64,000 nucleotides of DNA from JBMNFB01 sp050949085 (GTDB taxonomy: Bacteria > Bacillota > UBA994 > UBA5500). The position numbers and the translations under genes are program-made. Every line of letters starts with the position of its first letter. Positions within the stretch are counted from its first letter, which is position 1. The stretch is taken from contig JBMNFB010000001.1 of assembly GCA_050949085.1 (NCBI GenBank), positions 248,001-312,000 on the forward strand, read 5' to 3'. Shown piece by piece: positions 24,089 to 33,389 of this stretch. The notes below the pieces were generated by a model that made no database searches, was not told the origin of the DNA, and was given only the letters and a program-made list of their open reading frames with translations.

Positions 24089-25396
24089 CTATTTCAGCTT
24101 CAGCTCCACTACTGTATCGATCTCGTCCGGCAGGGGGTACGTAAGATGCGCCGGTTCCCCGAAGTTGAAGTACAGGTAGTCGGGAAAATCCAATGCGTTC
24201 CAGGGCCGCCGCAGGCGGATCTCCGAGCCATCCTGTAGCAGGCGGGCGCGCTCCACCATGCCCTCCAGGCCGGGAAGCCCTACCGGGCCGATACTGCCCT
24301 GAAGGACATGGGCGTAGAGCCTGTTTCCCTTTTGTGTGTAGTAGCCCCACTCCGGTTTAGGGAAGTCGGCGCGGCCGCAACCGTAGATGCTCTCGCCGTT
24401 CTTGCTCAGCCAGATCCCCATCTGACGCAGGACGTCCAGTTCTGCTGTGGGAATCTCGCCGTGAGCATTCGGCCCCACATTCAGCATCATGTTGCCGTCC
24501 TTGCTGACGCACTCCACCAGTTTGCGGATCAGCAGCTGGGGAGATTTGAAGTTTCGGTCAGCGGCAGCGTATCCCCAGTGGTCGTTGATGGTCACGCAGG
24601 CTTCCCACGGCAACGGGTTGCCCTGATCATCGACGATTCCCTCCGGCGGGATGATCTGTTCCGGCGAGGCGAAGTCCCCGGCAAAGAAGTTGGGCTGCGC
24701 CCGGCGCATGCTGCCGGCGTCCTCACCGCTGGCCTCCAGCCGATTGTCGATGATCACGTCTGGTTGCAGTTCGCGCACCATCTTCAGCAGCCTGGTGGCT
24801 TGCCACTTTTCTCCGGCCATGTCGTCGTAGGAGAAGTCAAACCAGAGGATGTCCAGCTTCCCGTAATTGGTGCAGAGCTCGCGCACCTGTCCGTGCATGT
24901 AATTCAGGTAACGCTCAAAATCGTGCTGGCGACCCTGCCAGGCCGGGTTGTCCCGTTCGGGATGGTGGCGATCGCCGAAATGAGGGTAGTCGGGATGATG
25001 CCAGTCCAGCAGCGAATAGTAGAGGCCCACCTTCAGCCCGGCGGCACGGAAAGCCTCGAGAAACTCGCGCACGAAATCGCGGCCGGCCGGCGAGCTGGTG
25101 GACTTGAAATCGGTGAGCGCACTGTCGAACAGGCAGAAACCATCGTGGTGTTTGGCGGTGAAGACGGCGTATTTCATTCCGGCTGCCTTGGCTGCCTGGG
25201 CCCACTGCTCCGGGTGGCAGCGCCTGGGGTTGAACTCTTCTACCAAGGGCAGATAGTCGGCTTCCGGCATCCGCTCGTTGCTGCGGACCCATTCGCCGCG
25301 GGCAGGTATGGCATACAGCCCCCAGTGGATGAACATGCCAAACCGTGCCTTGCGGAACCATTCTGTCCGGCGATTCCTTGCTGCGATCAGACCCAT
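24089..25396 (-). CDS. Alpha-L-fucosidase, family GH29
   Basis: A 435-residue glycosidase that removes terminal L-fucose. Family blocks: FGMFIHWGLYAIPARGEW (19-36), KYAVFTAKHHDGFCLF (75-90) and DILWFDFSYDD (182-192), with Asp187 as the expected catalytic nucleophile. MMLNVGPNAHGEIP follows near 340. There is no signal peptide, so it acts inside the cell on imported fucosides. The ATG at 25396 has GGGAGGAAAA upstream; the longer frame to 25567 is rejected. No transporter or fucose pathway gene is adjacent, so substrate import is unexplained. Confidence 0.92.
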   Translation of the reverse strand: MGLIAARNRRTEWFRKARFGMFIHWGLYAIPARGEWVRSNERMPEADYLPLVEEFNPRRCHPEQWAQAAKAAGMKYAVFTAKHHDGFCLFDSALTDFKSTSSPAGRDFVREFLEAFRAAGLKVGLYYSLLDWHHPDYPHFGDRHHPERDNPAWQGRQHDFERYLNYMHGQVRELCTNYGKLDILWFDFSYDDMAGEKWQATRLLKMVRELQPDVIIDNRLEASGEDAGSMRRAQPNFFAGDFASPEQIIPPEGIVDDQGNPLPWEACVTINDHWGYAAADRNFKSPQLLIRKLVECVSKDGNMMLNVGPNAHGEIPTAELDVLRQMGIWLSKNGESIYGCGRADFPKPEWGYYTQKGNRLYAHVLQGSIGPVGLPGLEGMVERARLLQDGSEIRLRRPWNALDFPDYLYFNFGEPAHLTYPLPDEIDTVVELKLK

Positions 25397-25678
25397 GCTT
25401 TTTCCTCCCAATCCTCTAGAATAGTGATGAAAGCAGCGACGTCGGTATCTTATCAGAGAGGCATTCCTGCACAAAGGATTCATTCTGTGCTGAGGCGCCA
25501 GGAACCTGCCTCGGCGGCTATGGTGAACCCGCAGGCAGCGTTTTGCTTCAGAAACTGGCATTAACATACTCTTAAGGGCGCAATCGACAAACTGCGTTAC
25601 CTATCGGCAGGTCAGCAGGAATAACCCTACTGGTAGCGAAATAATAGCTAGCAAAAGCAGACGTTAGGAGTGGTAGCC

Positions 25679-27061
25679 TTGGCGATAGCGGAGGACAAGC
25701 AACAAAGGCGCTCGGAACTGGCGCGCCGATCAGAGGAGAATCTCAGCCAGGCGGTGTTGCACCTGGCAATACCGGTCATTATCGAAATGGCCCTGCAATC
25801 GATGGTGGGTATCGCCGACGTTGCGATGGTGGGGCGCATCAGCCCCGCGGCGATTGCTGCTGTTGGTTTGAGCAATCAGGTGTATCAGATTGCGCTCACC
25901 GTCTTTGCGGCTATCCGCACCGGCACCACTGTGCTCGTGGCCCGTCTGGTCGGAGGCGGGGACGTGGCCGGGGCGAACAAGGCGGCGCGTCAGTCGCTGA
26001 TACTCTCCCTGTATATCGCGCTGCTGGTGTCCAGCGTGGGCATCCTCTTTCCCGCCGCTGGCATGCGTCTGCTCGGCGCCGAGCCAGACGTGGTCGCGGC
26101 AGGGATCGGGTATATGCGCTGGAAGTCGATTTCAGTGATCTTCGCTATTCTGACGATGACGGCCACCGGAATTCTGCGTGGCTGTGGTGATACAGTGACA
26201 TCGATGATCGCCAACACCACGATTAACATACTCAACGTCTTCTTTAACTGGCTATTCATCTTCGGCATGTGGGGTATGCCGGCGATGGGAACCGCGGGTG
26301 CCGGTTTTTCCACAGCTCTGGCCAGAGCGGTCGGCTGTGTGATTATCATGGCGGTGCTGCTCAAGGGCAAATCCGTCATCCGCATCAGACTCCACGACAG
26401 CAACCGCATCGACTGGACGCTGATGCGCCGCGTCCTGAACATCGGTATCCCGGCCGGTCTCGAGCAGCTGATGCTGCGCGGGGCGCAGATCTTCTTCACG
26501 ATGGTCATCACCAGCCTCGGCACCAACATCTATGCTGCCCACCAGATAGCGCTGCGGGCCGAGTCGGTGGCTTTTATGCCGGGGCAGGGCTTTGCGGTGG
26601 CGGCTACCACTTTGATTGGGCAGAATCTGGGCGCGAGGCAACCGAAGACCGCCCGCAAGGCGGGCTGGTTCACCATGGCGCTCTGCGTGGGGATGATGAG
26701 CCTGGTGGGAGTTGTGCTCTTCGTGTTTGCCACCCCGATTGTAGGCTTCTTTACCGACGATCCTGAAGTTGTCTTTGAATCAGCACGGGTCTTGCGGATC
26801 ATGTCGCTCTGTATGCCCTTTATGGCCGTGGCCCGCGTCAGTGCCGGCTCGCTGCGCGGTGCCGGAGATACGAGATATGTGATGATGGGTACCGGGCTCA
26901 GCATCTGGGTGGCCCGCCTCGGCCTGGCCTATCTGTTCGCCATCGTGCTAGGCTGGGGGTTGCCGGGCGCGTGGCTCGGGATGTTTGCCGATCAGACCTG
27001 CCGCGCTATCTTCTTCGGGATCCGCTATTATCGGGGCAAGTGGATGGAACTAGAGGTCTGA
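25679..27061 (+). CDS. MATE family multidrug/Na+ antiporter
   Basis: A 460-residue membrane protein with about 12 hydrophobic segments. MATE features include LAIPVIIEMALQSMVGIADVAMVGR in helix 1 and a second-half repeat LNIGIPAGLEQLMLRGAQIFF. GILRGCGDT and GSLRGAGDT are equivalent motifs in the two halves. Such proteins export cationic drugs or metabolites in exchange for Na+ or H+. TTG 25679 is chosen because TTAGGAG at 25664-25670 is well spaced for it and overlaps the alternative GTG at 25670. It is monocistronic, ending in a strong terminator. Confidence 0.92.
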   Translation: MAIAEDKQQRRSELARRSEENLSQAVLHLAIPVIIEMALQSMVGIADVAMVGRISPAAIAAVGLSNQVYQIALTVFAAIRTGTTVLVARLVGGGDVAGANKAARQSLILSLYIALLVSSVGILFPAAGMRLLGAEPDVVAAGIGYMRWKSISVIFAILTMTATGILRGCGDTVTSMIANTTINILNVFFNWLFIFGMWGMPAMGTAGAGFSTALARAVGCVIIMAVLLKGKSVIRIRLHDSNRIDWTLMRRVLNIGIPAGLEQLMLRGAQIFFTMVITSLGTNIYAAHQIALRAESVAFMPGQGFAVAATTLIGQNLGARQPKTARKAGWFTMALCVGMMSLVGVVLFVFATPIVGFFTDDPEVVFESARVLRIMSLCMPFMAVARVSAGSLRGAGDTRYVMMGTGLSIWVARLGLAYLFAIVLGWGLPGAWLGMFADQTCRAIFFGIRYYRGKWMELEV

Positions 27062-27126
27062 TCTAGAAGCATTCTGACAGAGGCCCCCTGAAGCGGCTAA
27101 CTCATTTGAGGAGGCCGTCGCAATAA

Positions 27127-27169
27127 CACCCACTGCCTCCCTCCGGAGTTGCAGTGGGTGCTTTCTTTT
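27127..27169 (+). terminator. Intrinsic terminator after the MATE gene
   Basis: CACCCACTGC (27127-27136) and GCAGTGGGTG (27151-27160) form a perfect 10-bp stem with a 14-base loop, followed by CTTTCTTTT. Confidence 0.92.
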
Positions 27170-27342
27170 GCCACAGAAAAACAGGGCATCATCCCTGCCG
27201 GCGCATCCCGCTATCTCGACTCCTGGAGACATCGGCGCGCGCGAGGGGACGTGCCCGGCTGAAGGGCGCCTGCTCGGGCAGCGGCCCCGTTTGCTCCCGT
27301 TACCGGATAGCCAGCCAGGGGGGCAGCCGCGAGCTCGGGCCT

Positions 27343-27372
27343 GTGACCGACGGCTGGATCGGGGAGTATACT
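27343..27372 (+). promoter_or_regulatory. Possible promoter of asd
   Basis: GTGACC (27343-27348), an 18-base spacer and TATACT (27367-27372) lie 26 bases before the asd start. The preceding 170 bases (27170-27342) are very GC-rich and stem-loop prone; no lysine, SAM or T-box riboswitch consensus was recognised there and no gene was seen. Confidence 0.45.
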
Positions 27373-27398
27373 GTAGATATGCGAGAGGAGGAGAGAAT

Positions 27399-28484
27399 AT
27401 GAGCAGGAAGCTGCGTGTCGGGGTGGTCGGTGCCACCGGCATGGTGGGGCAGCGATTCGTCGCGCTGTTAGCCGAGCACCCCTGGTTTGAACTGGTGACG
27501 CTGGCGGCTAGCCAGCGTTCCGCCGGGAAGAGCTACCGGCAGGCGGTGGAGGGGCGCTGGGTGATGAGCTCGGATCTGCCAGCGGCGGTGGCCGATCTTG
27601 AAGTCATGGACGCTGCTCACGCCGAGCAGGTGGCCGCAGAAGTGGACTTCATCTTCTGTGCTGTGGAGATGCCCCGGGATCAGGTCATGGCGCTGGAGGA
27701 GCGCTATGCCCGGCTGGAGACACCGGTCGTCTCCAACAACTCGGCCCATCGCTGGACGAAGGACGTTCCGGCCATCATTCCCGAGGTTAACGCCCACCAT
27801 CTGGAGATTATCTCTGCCCAACAGAAGCGCCTGGGAACGAAGCGGGGATTCATCGTCGTCAAACCCAATTGCTCCATTCAGAGCTATGTGCCGGCTCTGC
27901 ATCCGCTGCAGGCATTCGGCCCCAGCGAGGTTCTGGCCTGTACATATCAGGCGATTTCCGGGGCAGGGAAGACGTTTGAGAGCTGGCCGGAGATGGTGGA
28001 TAACGTCATCCCCTATATCGCCGGCGAGGAGGAGAAGAGCGAACAGGAACCGCTAAAGATCTGGGGCACGGTGACGGAGCAGGAAATCGTGCCGGCGTGC
28101 GCTCCTCAGATTTCTACCCAGTGTATCCGGGTGCCGGCCAGCGATGGTCATCTGGCGGCGGTTTTCGTCAACTTCCAGCGGAAGCCGCAGCGGGAGGAGA
28201 TCCTGGAACGCTGGGCCGCCTACGAAGGGGCACCCCAGCGCTATCGGCTGCCCAGCGCACCCCAGCCCCTGTTGCGCTATTTCGACGAGCCAGACCGTCC
28301 CCAGACACGCCTGGATCGGGACTACCAGGGAGGAATGGGGATCACTCTCGGCCGGCTGCGGGAAGACAGCCTCTTTGACTACAAGTTCATCTGCCTGTCA
28401 CATAACACGCTGCGCGGGGCGGCGGGCGGCGCTGTGCTCACGGCTGAGCTCCTCGTCGCCACAGGTTACCTGCTGCCCAAGTAG
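27399..28484 (+). CDS. asd: Aspartate-semialdehyde dehydrogenase, archaeal/fungal type
   Basis: The enzyme reduces aspartyl phosphate to aspartate semialdehyde with NADPH, the branch step to lysine, diaminopimelate, threonine and methionine. The 361-residue protein has the nucleotide loop GATGMVG (11-17), SNNSAHR (112-118) and the catalytic Cys158 in KPNCSIQ. GAGKTFESWPEM, and the end block SHNTLRGAAGGAVL, are those of the archaeal/fungal branch rather than the usual bacterial form (which has GGNC-type sites). ATG 27399 follows GAGAGGAGGAG. It is a lone gene without dap or thr neighbours. Confidence 0.93.
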   Translation: MSRKLRVGVVGATGMVGQRFVALLAEHPWFELVTLAASQRSAGKSYRQAVEGRWVMSSDLPAAVADLEVMDAAHAEQVAAEVDFIFCAVEMPRDQVMALEERYARLETPVVSNNSAHRWTKDVPAIIPEVNAHHLEIISAQQKRLGTKRGFIVVKPNCSIQSYVPALHPLQAFGPSEVLACTYQAISGAGKTFESWPEMVDNVIPYIAGEEEKSEQEPLKIWGTVTEQEIVPACAPQISTQCIRVPASDGHLAAVFVNFQRKPQREEILERWAAYEGAPQRYRLPSAPQPLLRYFDEPDRPQTRLDRDYQGGMGITLGRLREDSLFDYKFICLSHNTLRGAAGGAVLTAELLVATGYLLPK

Positions 28485-28509
28485 GATTCAGCCTGAGCGT
28501 AGCGTATAA

Positions 28510-29745
28510 CTACAGGTTCAGAGCCGCCGCCCTGCCGGCCACATAGCCGGTGGAGAAGGCGGCTTGCAGGTTAAACCCGCCGGTGTAGCCATCCACATCC
28601 AGCACTTCGCCGGCGAAATGCAGCCCTGGGAGTAACCGGGACTCCATGGTGCGGGGATCTACCTCGCGCGTGTCCACGCCTCCAGCGGTAACGATGGCTT
28701 CGGCAAGGGGGCGGGTTCCCCGAATCGACAGGGTCAGGTCGGTCAATGTCTGAGCCAGCTGCTGCCGCTCTGGGCGGCTGATCTGGTGAGCCGGCTTTTC
28801 CGGGTCCAATCCAGCCTGCTCAATCACCACCGGAATCAGCCGCTGGGGAAGCAGCTCGTCCAGGGCGTTCTTCAGTTGCTTGCGGGAGAGCTTTTCCAGG
28901 TCGCGCTGCAGGCGGCGATCCAGCTGCTGTTCGTCCAGAGCCGGCTTGAGGTTGATGCTGGCCGTGATCGGCATCGGCGCCTGGCGGTGTGTCACCAGGC
29001 GGCTGAGGGTGAGAACCAGTGGGCCGCTGATGCCGAAGTGGGTGAACAGCATCTCGCCGAATTCACTGCCCAGAGTTGCTCCGCCCTGACGAAACGTCAG
29101 GCGGATGTTCCTCAGTGTCAGCCCCTGCAGCTGGCGCGGCCAGTCCTCCACCGTCTCCAGGGGTACCAGTGCGGGGCGGGGTGGGACAATCGTGTGACCC
29201 GCCTGCCCTGCCAGGGCATACCCGTCACCGGTGGAACCGGTGGCGGGATAGGAAGCCCCACCGGTAGCGATGATCACCGCATCTGCCTGTACCGCCTCAC
29301 CGTTGGCGATCACGCCGCGCACCCTATCTGGCCCCAGCAGCAGCTGCTCTACCTGCGTGCGGAGCTGGGTTTGCACGCCGGCGCTAGTCAGGAAACGCCG
29401 GAACCCGTCGATGACATCGAATGAGCGGTCGGATGCGGGGAAAACCCGCTGGCCGCGCTCCACCTTCAGCCTTACCCCCTGCTGCTCCAGGAAGTTCTGC
29501 AAGGCCTGGCTGTCCAGAGCAGTGAAGGCGCTATACAGAAAACGGCCGTTGCCCGGCATGTTTGCGACCAGGGTGGGCACGTCGCAATCGTTAGTCACGT
29601 TGCAGCGCCCCTTACCGGTGATCACCATCTTCTTGCCCAGCCGTTCGTTCTTTTCCAGCAGGGTGACCTTTGCCCCGGCCTGACCCGCCTGTCCGGCAGC
29701 CATCAGGCCGGCTGCTCCCCCGCCCACCACAATCACGTGCCGCAT
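28510..29745 (-). CDS. FAD-dependent oxidoreductase, YhiN/HI0933 (BaiN-like) family
   Basis: A 411-residue flavoprotein with the N-terminal dinucleotide loop VGGGAAGLMAAG (residues 7-18), the family box GKKMVITGKGRCNVTN (38-53) and ATGGASYPATGSTGDGY. The C-terminal GEVLDVDGYTGGFNLQAAFSTG completes the FAD site. YhiN-family proteins are predicted FAD oxidoreductases; one gut clostridial member (BaiN) acts on bile acids, but the substrate of this protein cannot be told from sequence. It converges on asd with a 25-base gap. Confidence 0.9.
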   Translation of the reverse strand: MRHVIVVGGGAAGLMAAGQAGQAGAKVTLLEKNERLGKKMVITGKGRCNVTNDCDVPTLVANMPGNGRFLYSAFTALDSQALQNFLEQQGVRLKVERGQRVFPASDRSFDVIDGFRRFLTSAGVQTQLRTQVEQLLLGPDRVRGVIANGEAVQADAVIIATGGASYPATGSTGDGYALAGQAGHTIVPPRPALVPLETVEDWPRQLQGLTLRNIRLTFRQGGATLGSEFGEMLFTHFGISGPLVLTLSRLVTHRQAPMPITASINLKPALDEQQLDRRLQRDLEKLSRKQLKNALDELLPQRLIPVVIEQAGLDPEKPAHQISRPERQQLAQTLTDLTLSIRGTRPLAEAIVTAGGVDTREVDPRTMESRLLPGLHFAGEVLDVDGYTGGFNLQAAFSTGYVAGRAAALNL

Positions 29746-29938
29746 CAGGCATCATCCTCATCTGAGAGAATTTCTTTCGCTTCAGTCTATGTTGCCTGAC
29801 CCTGCCTGTCAAATCAGCGAAACGCCCAATCCGTGCCCTCCGCAACCCACCAGCTAGTTATAGGAAGAATTTACACTTCGCGGTGGGGCAGGGTTTCCCC
29901 TGCAAGCGGTAGAATCAGTTTTTCTTGAGAGGAGGTGC

Positions 29939-31264
29939 ATGCTTATCAAGTTGCTCAAGCGTGCGTTTTTGGTTGGTTTAGTGACGGTGTTGCTGTTAGG
30001 GGTATTTCCGGCTGGGCCAGCGACCGTGGAAGCGGCCAACAACTTTGGTCCGCAGTTGGCCGCATATCTGGCCAGTGATCTAATCGGCGTGAACCATCGC
30101 TACGGAGGAAGCAGCCCGCAGGAGGGCATGGATAACTGTGGCCTGGTACACTACGTCTACCGGCGGCTGGGCATGGAGATGCCGCGCAGTGTAGCGGCGC
30201 AAGCCCAGGTGGGACAAGCCGTCAGCAAGAACGATCTGGAGCCTGGCGATCTGGTCTTCTTCAGTTCTCCCAGCTCCGGCAAGGTATCGCATGTTGGTAT
30301 CTATCTGGATCAGGGTGATTTCGTCGCTTCCTCCAGTTCCACCAACGGCGTGGCGCGCAGAAACCTCGGTCAGGCGTATTACCAGGCCCACTTTGTTGGC
30401 GCCCGCCGCGTGAGCACCAGCGCATTTGCCCCGCTCTATCAGGCGGTAGCTCAGGCCACGCAGGAGATGGTTGGCGTTCCCTATGCCGCCGGTGGATCCA
30501 GCGCCAACGGCGTGGACAACGTGGGGCTGATCCGGTACGTCTATGGGCAGTTCTACCTCGCTGTTCCCAGGACCCTGGCCGAGCTGGCTACTACAGGCGT
30601 TGCCGTCTCGCGGCAAAACCTGCGGCCCGGCGACATGGTCTTCTTCCGGGGAGCTACGCTACCGCAGCCTTTCCGCGTCGGTCTCTACATAGGCGACAAT
30701 CGCTTTGCCATTGTAGACAGCGGCTTTGGGCAGGTGGTTGTCCGCGATCTACGGGACTCCTGGTACAGTGCCCGCTATCTGGAAGCGCGCCGCCCCTGGG
30801 CTGACTTCCAACCGCCGGCAAGCTATGCGGCAGGGGGTAGTGGCCAACCATCTCAGGAACCACAGCCAGCCCCCCAGCCTCAACCGGAACCGCAGATAGT
30901 GGATCGGTTGCGGGCGGAGGCCCTGCGGCACCTGGGGAAACCCTACAAGCTGGGTGCCACCGGGCCGAATGTGTTTGACTGCTCCGGGTTTGTTCGCTAT
31001 GTCTTTGGCCAGGTCGGCATCAGCCTGCCGCGCAGTTCCACTAGTCAGTCCCAGGCAGGGACGGCCGTATCCCGGGATCAGCTCAAGCCGGGAGACCTGG
31101 TCTTTTTCAAGAACACCTGGCGGAACAACGGGCAGATCGACCATGTGGCGGTCTATCTGGGGGACGGGCAGATCGTCCATGCGATTACCTCTGGTGTAAG
31201 GACTAACCGACTGAGCGGCTATTGGCTGGACCACTACGCCAGCGCCAGACGGGTTCTGAAGTAA
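29939..31264 (+). CDS. Secreted protein with three NlpC/P60 domains, two degenerate
   Basis: A 441-residue exported protein. The signal peptide spans about residues 1-32 and is followed by three tandem NlpC/P60 repeats (about 38-158, 163-285, 323-441). A Pro/Gln-rich linker (303-319) lies before the last. Domain 3 has an intact cysteine peptidase site: Cys348 in DCSG, His402 in DHVAVYLGD and His414. In domain 1 the catalytic position is Asn66 with a Cys shifted to 67 (MDNCG), though His118 remains. In domain 2 the site reads VDNVG (Cys lost) and the His is Arg246. NlpC/P60 enzymes usually cut peptidoglycan stem peptides; domains 1 and 2 probably bind or position substrate. The start has GAGGAGGTG upstream. 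Confidence 0.93.
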   Translation: MLIKLLKRAFLVGLVTVLLLGVFPAGPATVEAANNFGPQLAAYLASDLIGVNHRYGGSSPQEGMDNCGLVHYVYRRLGMEMPRSVAAQAQVGQAVSKNDLEPGDLVFFSSPSSGKVSHVGIYLDQGDFVASSSSTNGVARRNLGQAYYQAHFVGARRVSTSAFAPLYQAVAQATQEMVGVPYAAGGSSANGVDNVGLIRYVYGQFYLAVPRTLAELATTGVAVSRQNLRPGDMVFFRGATLPQPFRVGLYIGDNRFAIVDSGFGQVVVRDLRDSWYSARYLEARRPWADFQPPASYAAGGSGQPSQEPQPAPQPQPEPQIVDRLRAEALRHLGKPYKLGATGPNVFDCSGFVRYVFGQVGISLPRSSTSQSQAGTAVSRDQLKPGDLVFFKNTWRNNGQIDHVAVYLGDGQIVHAITSGVRTNRLSGYWLDHYASARRVLK

Positions 31265-31367
31265 GGCCTACTGAATAGAGATAGAGGCCTGTAGTCAGCT
31301 CGGGGGATACACTTCCCCGGGGCGGCGATGAGCGCGATCAGACTTAGCTAGATAGAAAACACGCTAG

Positions 31368-31397
31368 AGCGCCCCCTGCTGGATGGCAGGGGGCGCT
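31368..31397 (+). terminator. Strong hairpin after the NlpC/P60 gene
   Basis: AGCGCCCCCTGC (31368-31379) and GCAGGGGGCGCT (31386-31397) form a perfect 12-bp stem with a 6-base loop; only TC and TATC follow, so the T-tract is poor. Confidence 0.65.
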
Positions 31398-31486
31398 TCG
31401 CTATCACCTGCAGCAGGATTCTGTTATGCTGGCGAGAATAGGGTAGGAGGACTTGCCCAAACTGTGGGAAACGGGGGGTCGGCTCG

Positions 31487-32275
31487 ATGTTTGATTACAC
31501 TCTGCCGGCGGATGTGCGTGCCGCCTGTCGCTCAGGCGCCTGGTCCGGCGTCACCGCTGGGCTGGCCAGTAACCATGCTCAGGCAAATCTGGTGCTGCTG
31601 CCGCAGGACTGGGCCTTTGATTTTCTGCGGTTTTGTCAGGCTAACCCCAAGCCCTGTCCGCTGCTGGAGGTCAGCGATCCGGGTGACCCTCTGCTGCGGG
31701 TAGCCGCACCCGGGGCCGACCTGCGCACCGACCTGCCCCGGTATCGCGTCTACCGTCACGGGCGCCTGGAGGCTGAAGTGACCAGCCTGGTGGATCTCTG
31801 GCAGGACGATCTGGTCGGATTCCTGATCGGCTGCAGCTTCAGTTTTGAGGGCCCGCTTCTCGAGGCGGGGATCCCGATTCGCCATATCGAACTGGGCTGC
31901 AATGTGCCGATGTATCGCACCAACATCGCCTGCCGACCGGCAGGCCGCTTTCACGGACCACTGGTGGTCAGCATGCGCCCGCTGCAGCCGCAGGCGGCGA
32001 TCCAGGCCATTGAGATCACCAGCCGGTTCCATGCCGTGCATGGCGCTCCCGTGCATCTGGGCGATCCCAGTCTGATCGGCATCGAGGACATTGGTCGTCC
32101 CGACTATGGGGATGCCGTCCCCGTCTATCCCGGCGAGATACCCGTGTTCTGGGCCTGCGGGGTCACGCCGCAGGCGGTAGCCCTGGAGAGCCGTCCGCCA
32201 CTGATGATCACCCATGCCCCGGGGCACATGCTGGTAACCGACCTGACGAACCAGCAGTTGATTGGGGGCTTCTAG
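31487..32275 (+). CDS. DUF1445 protein (D-glutamate cyclase N-domain homologue)
   Basis: A 262-residue protein of the DUF1445/YcsI family, often labelled putative hydro-lyase. Visible blocks are [71 protein letters not shown] and the ending [13 protein letters not shown]. In vertebrate mitochondrial D-glutamate cyclase (DGLUCY) a domain of this family is fused to DUF4392. Here the DUF4392 gene follows on the same strand 183 bases downstream, so the two may form one functional pair. The reaction of DUF1445 alone is not established. Confidence 0.9.
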   Translation: MFDYTLPADVRAACRSGAWSGVTAGLASNHAQANLVLLPQDWAFDFLRFCQANPKPCPLLEVSDPGDPLLRVAAPGADLRTDLPRYRVYRHGRLEAEVTSLVDLWQDDLVGFLIGCSFSFEGPLLEAGIPIRHIELGCNVPMYRTNIACRPAGRFHGPLVVSMRPLQPQAAIQAIEITSRFHAVHGAPVHLGDPSLIGIEDIGRPDYGDAVPVYPGEIPVFWACGVTPQAVALESRPPLMITHAPGHMLVTDLTNQQLIGGF

Positions 32276-32458
32276 TCGTCTGTTTCACCTCTGGCAGCAG
32301 CCAGGCCTGATCATGCCACTGAGGAAAGTGTGACCTCTCTGAGCGGGGCCTGAACACGCGCGCCGTTCTGAGGACCTTAGAGTGGGATGATGCAGAAGGA
32401 GCTTAATTGGGGATTTAGCGGCATGGTGCCGCGATTATATGAGCAGAGGAGTTTGAGC

Positions 32459-33352
32459 ATGCGAAAGTTTGCCCAGCAGAGCCCGGCAATGCAGGCTCTC
32501 GCGCACCTGTTGGAGAGTGATCCAGGCGAACGCCGCATCCCGGCACTGGGTTGCCAGGAGTCATTGCCCGGCGGCGTGGCAGCCTTGCAGCGAGCCAGGC
32601 GGGTGATCCTGATCAGTGGTTTCTATATCGGTCGGGTAAGGGCGTGGGAGACAGATGGGCCGTTAGGCACTCTTATTCTGGCTGATGCGCTGGAGAGACA
32701 GGGTGTGACCGCATCGATTTTCACTGACGAGGGAGCCTTGCCGATCTTTCAGCGCGGCCGGCGGCTGCTGGACCTCGGCTGCGATATTCGCGGCTTTTCC
32801 CCGGGAGCGGTAGAGGCTGACGGTCTGCTGAGCCAGCTTCAACCCGACCTGCTCATTGCCATTGAGCGCACCGGCCGGGCTCAGGATGGCTGCTATTATA
32901 ATGCCAACGGCGACGATGTGACGCAGGACGTTGCCCACTTCGACGATCTCTTTCTGGCAGCCATGCAGGCTGGAGTAGAGACGATCGCCGTGGGGGATGG
33001 CGGCAACGAACTGGGCTTTGGCCAAAGGCGCAGCGAAGCGGAGCGCCTTCTGGGCGAAGCCGCCCACATCGCTTGCGCTACCCCGGCCACCTATCTGCTG
33101 CCCTGTGGTGTCAGCAATTGGGGTGGATATGCGCTGGCCGCCGCCATCAGCGGCAGGGCCAGCCCCGACGAGCTGCGAAGTGAGATCGTCCTGGGCACCC
33201 TGCTGACTGAAATTGTTGCTGCTGGCGCTGTCGATGGCGTCAGTGGCCGGCGCAGCCCGACGGTGGACGGGCTGCCTACCGAAGTGGAACTGACTATGTA
33301 CCGGAAGCTGATGCAGGAGCGACCGCTGAGCCAGTCCCGTTTTGTGGGCTGA
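32459..33352 (+). CDS. DUF4392 protein, probable D-glutamate cyclase
   Basis: A 297-residue protein with the DUF4392 blocks ARRVILISGFYIG, ETDGPLGTLILADAL, IAIERTGRAQDGCYYNANG, TIAVGDGGNELGFGQ and GVSNWGGYALAAAI. The DUF4392 part of DGLUCY converts D-glutamate to 5-oxo-D-proline; by family the same reaction is inferred here, which could limit D-glutamate or feed peptidoglycan turnover products back. ATG 32459 is chosen because AGAGGAG lies about 8 bases upstream; ATG 32387 is an alternative giving 24 more residues. A terminator follows. Confidence 0.88.
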   Translation: MRKFAQQSPAMQALAHLLESDPGERRIPALGCQESLPGGVAALQRARRVILISGFYIGRVRAWETDGPLGTLILADALERQGVTASIFTDEGALPIFQRGRRLLDLGCDIRGFSPGAVEADGLLSQLQPDLLIAIERTGRAQDGCYYNANGDDVTQDVAHFDDLFLAAMQAGVETIAVGDGGNELGFGQRRSEAERLLGEAAHIACATPATYLLPCGVSNWGGYALAAAISGRASPDELRSEIVLGTLLTEIVAAGAVDGVSGRRSPTVDGLPTEVELTMYRKLMQERPLSQSRFVG

Positions 33353-33364
33353 AGACAACATGCC

Positions 33365-33389
33365 GGGCACGACAGGAGCGTGCCCTTTT
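33365..33389 (+). terminator. Intrinsic terminator after the DUF4392 gene
   Basis: GGGCACG (33365-33371), a 7-base loop, CGTGCCC (33379-33385), then TTTTG. Separates the accessory region from dprA. Confidence 0.88.

Noticed and set aside
24308..25564. 418-codon plus-strand open frame
   Set aside because: Antisense to the GH29 fucosidase, which has its catalytic motifs on the minus strand.
27170..27398. Riboswitch before asd (lysine, SAM or T-box)
   Set aside because: None of the conserved core sequences of these elements could be found; only generic GC-rich stems are visible.
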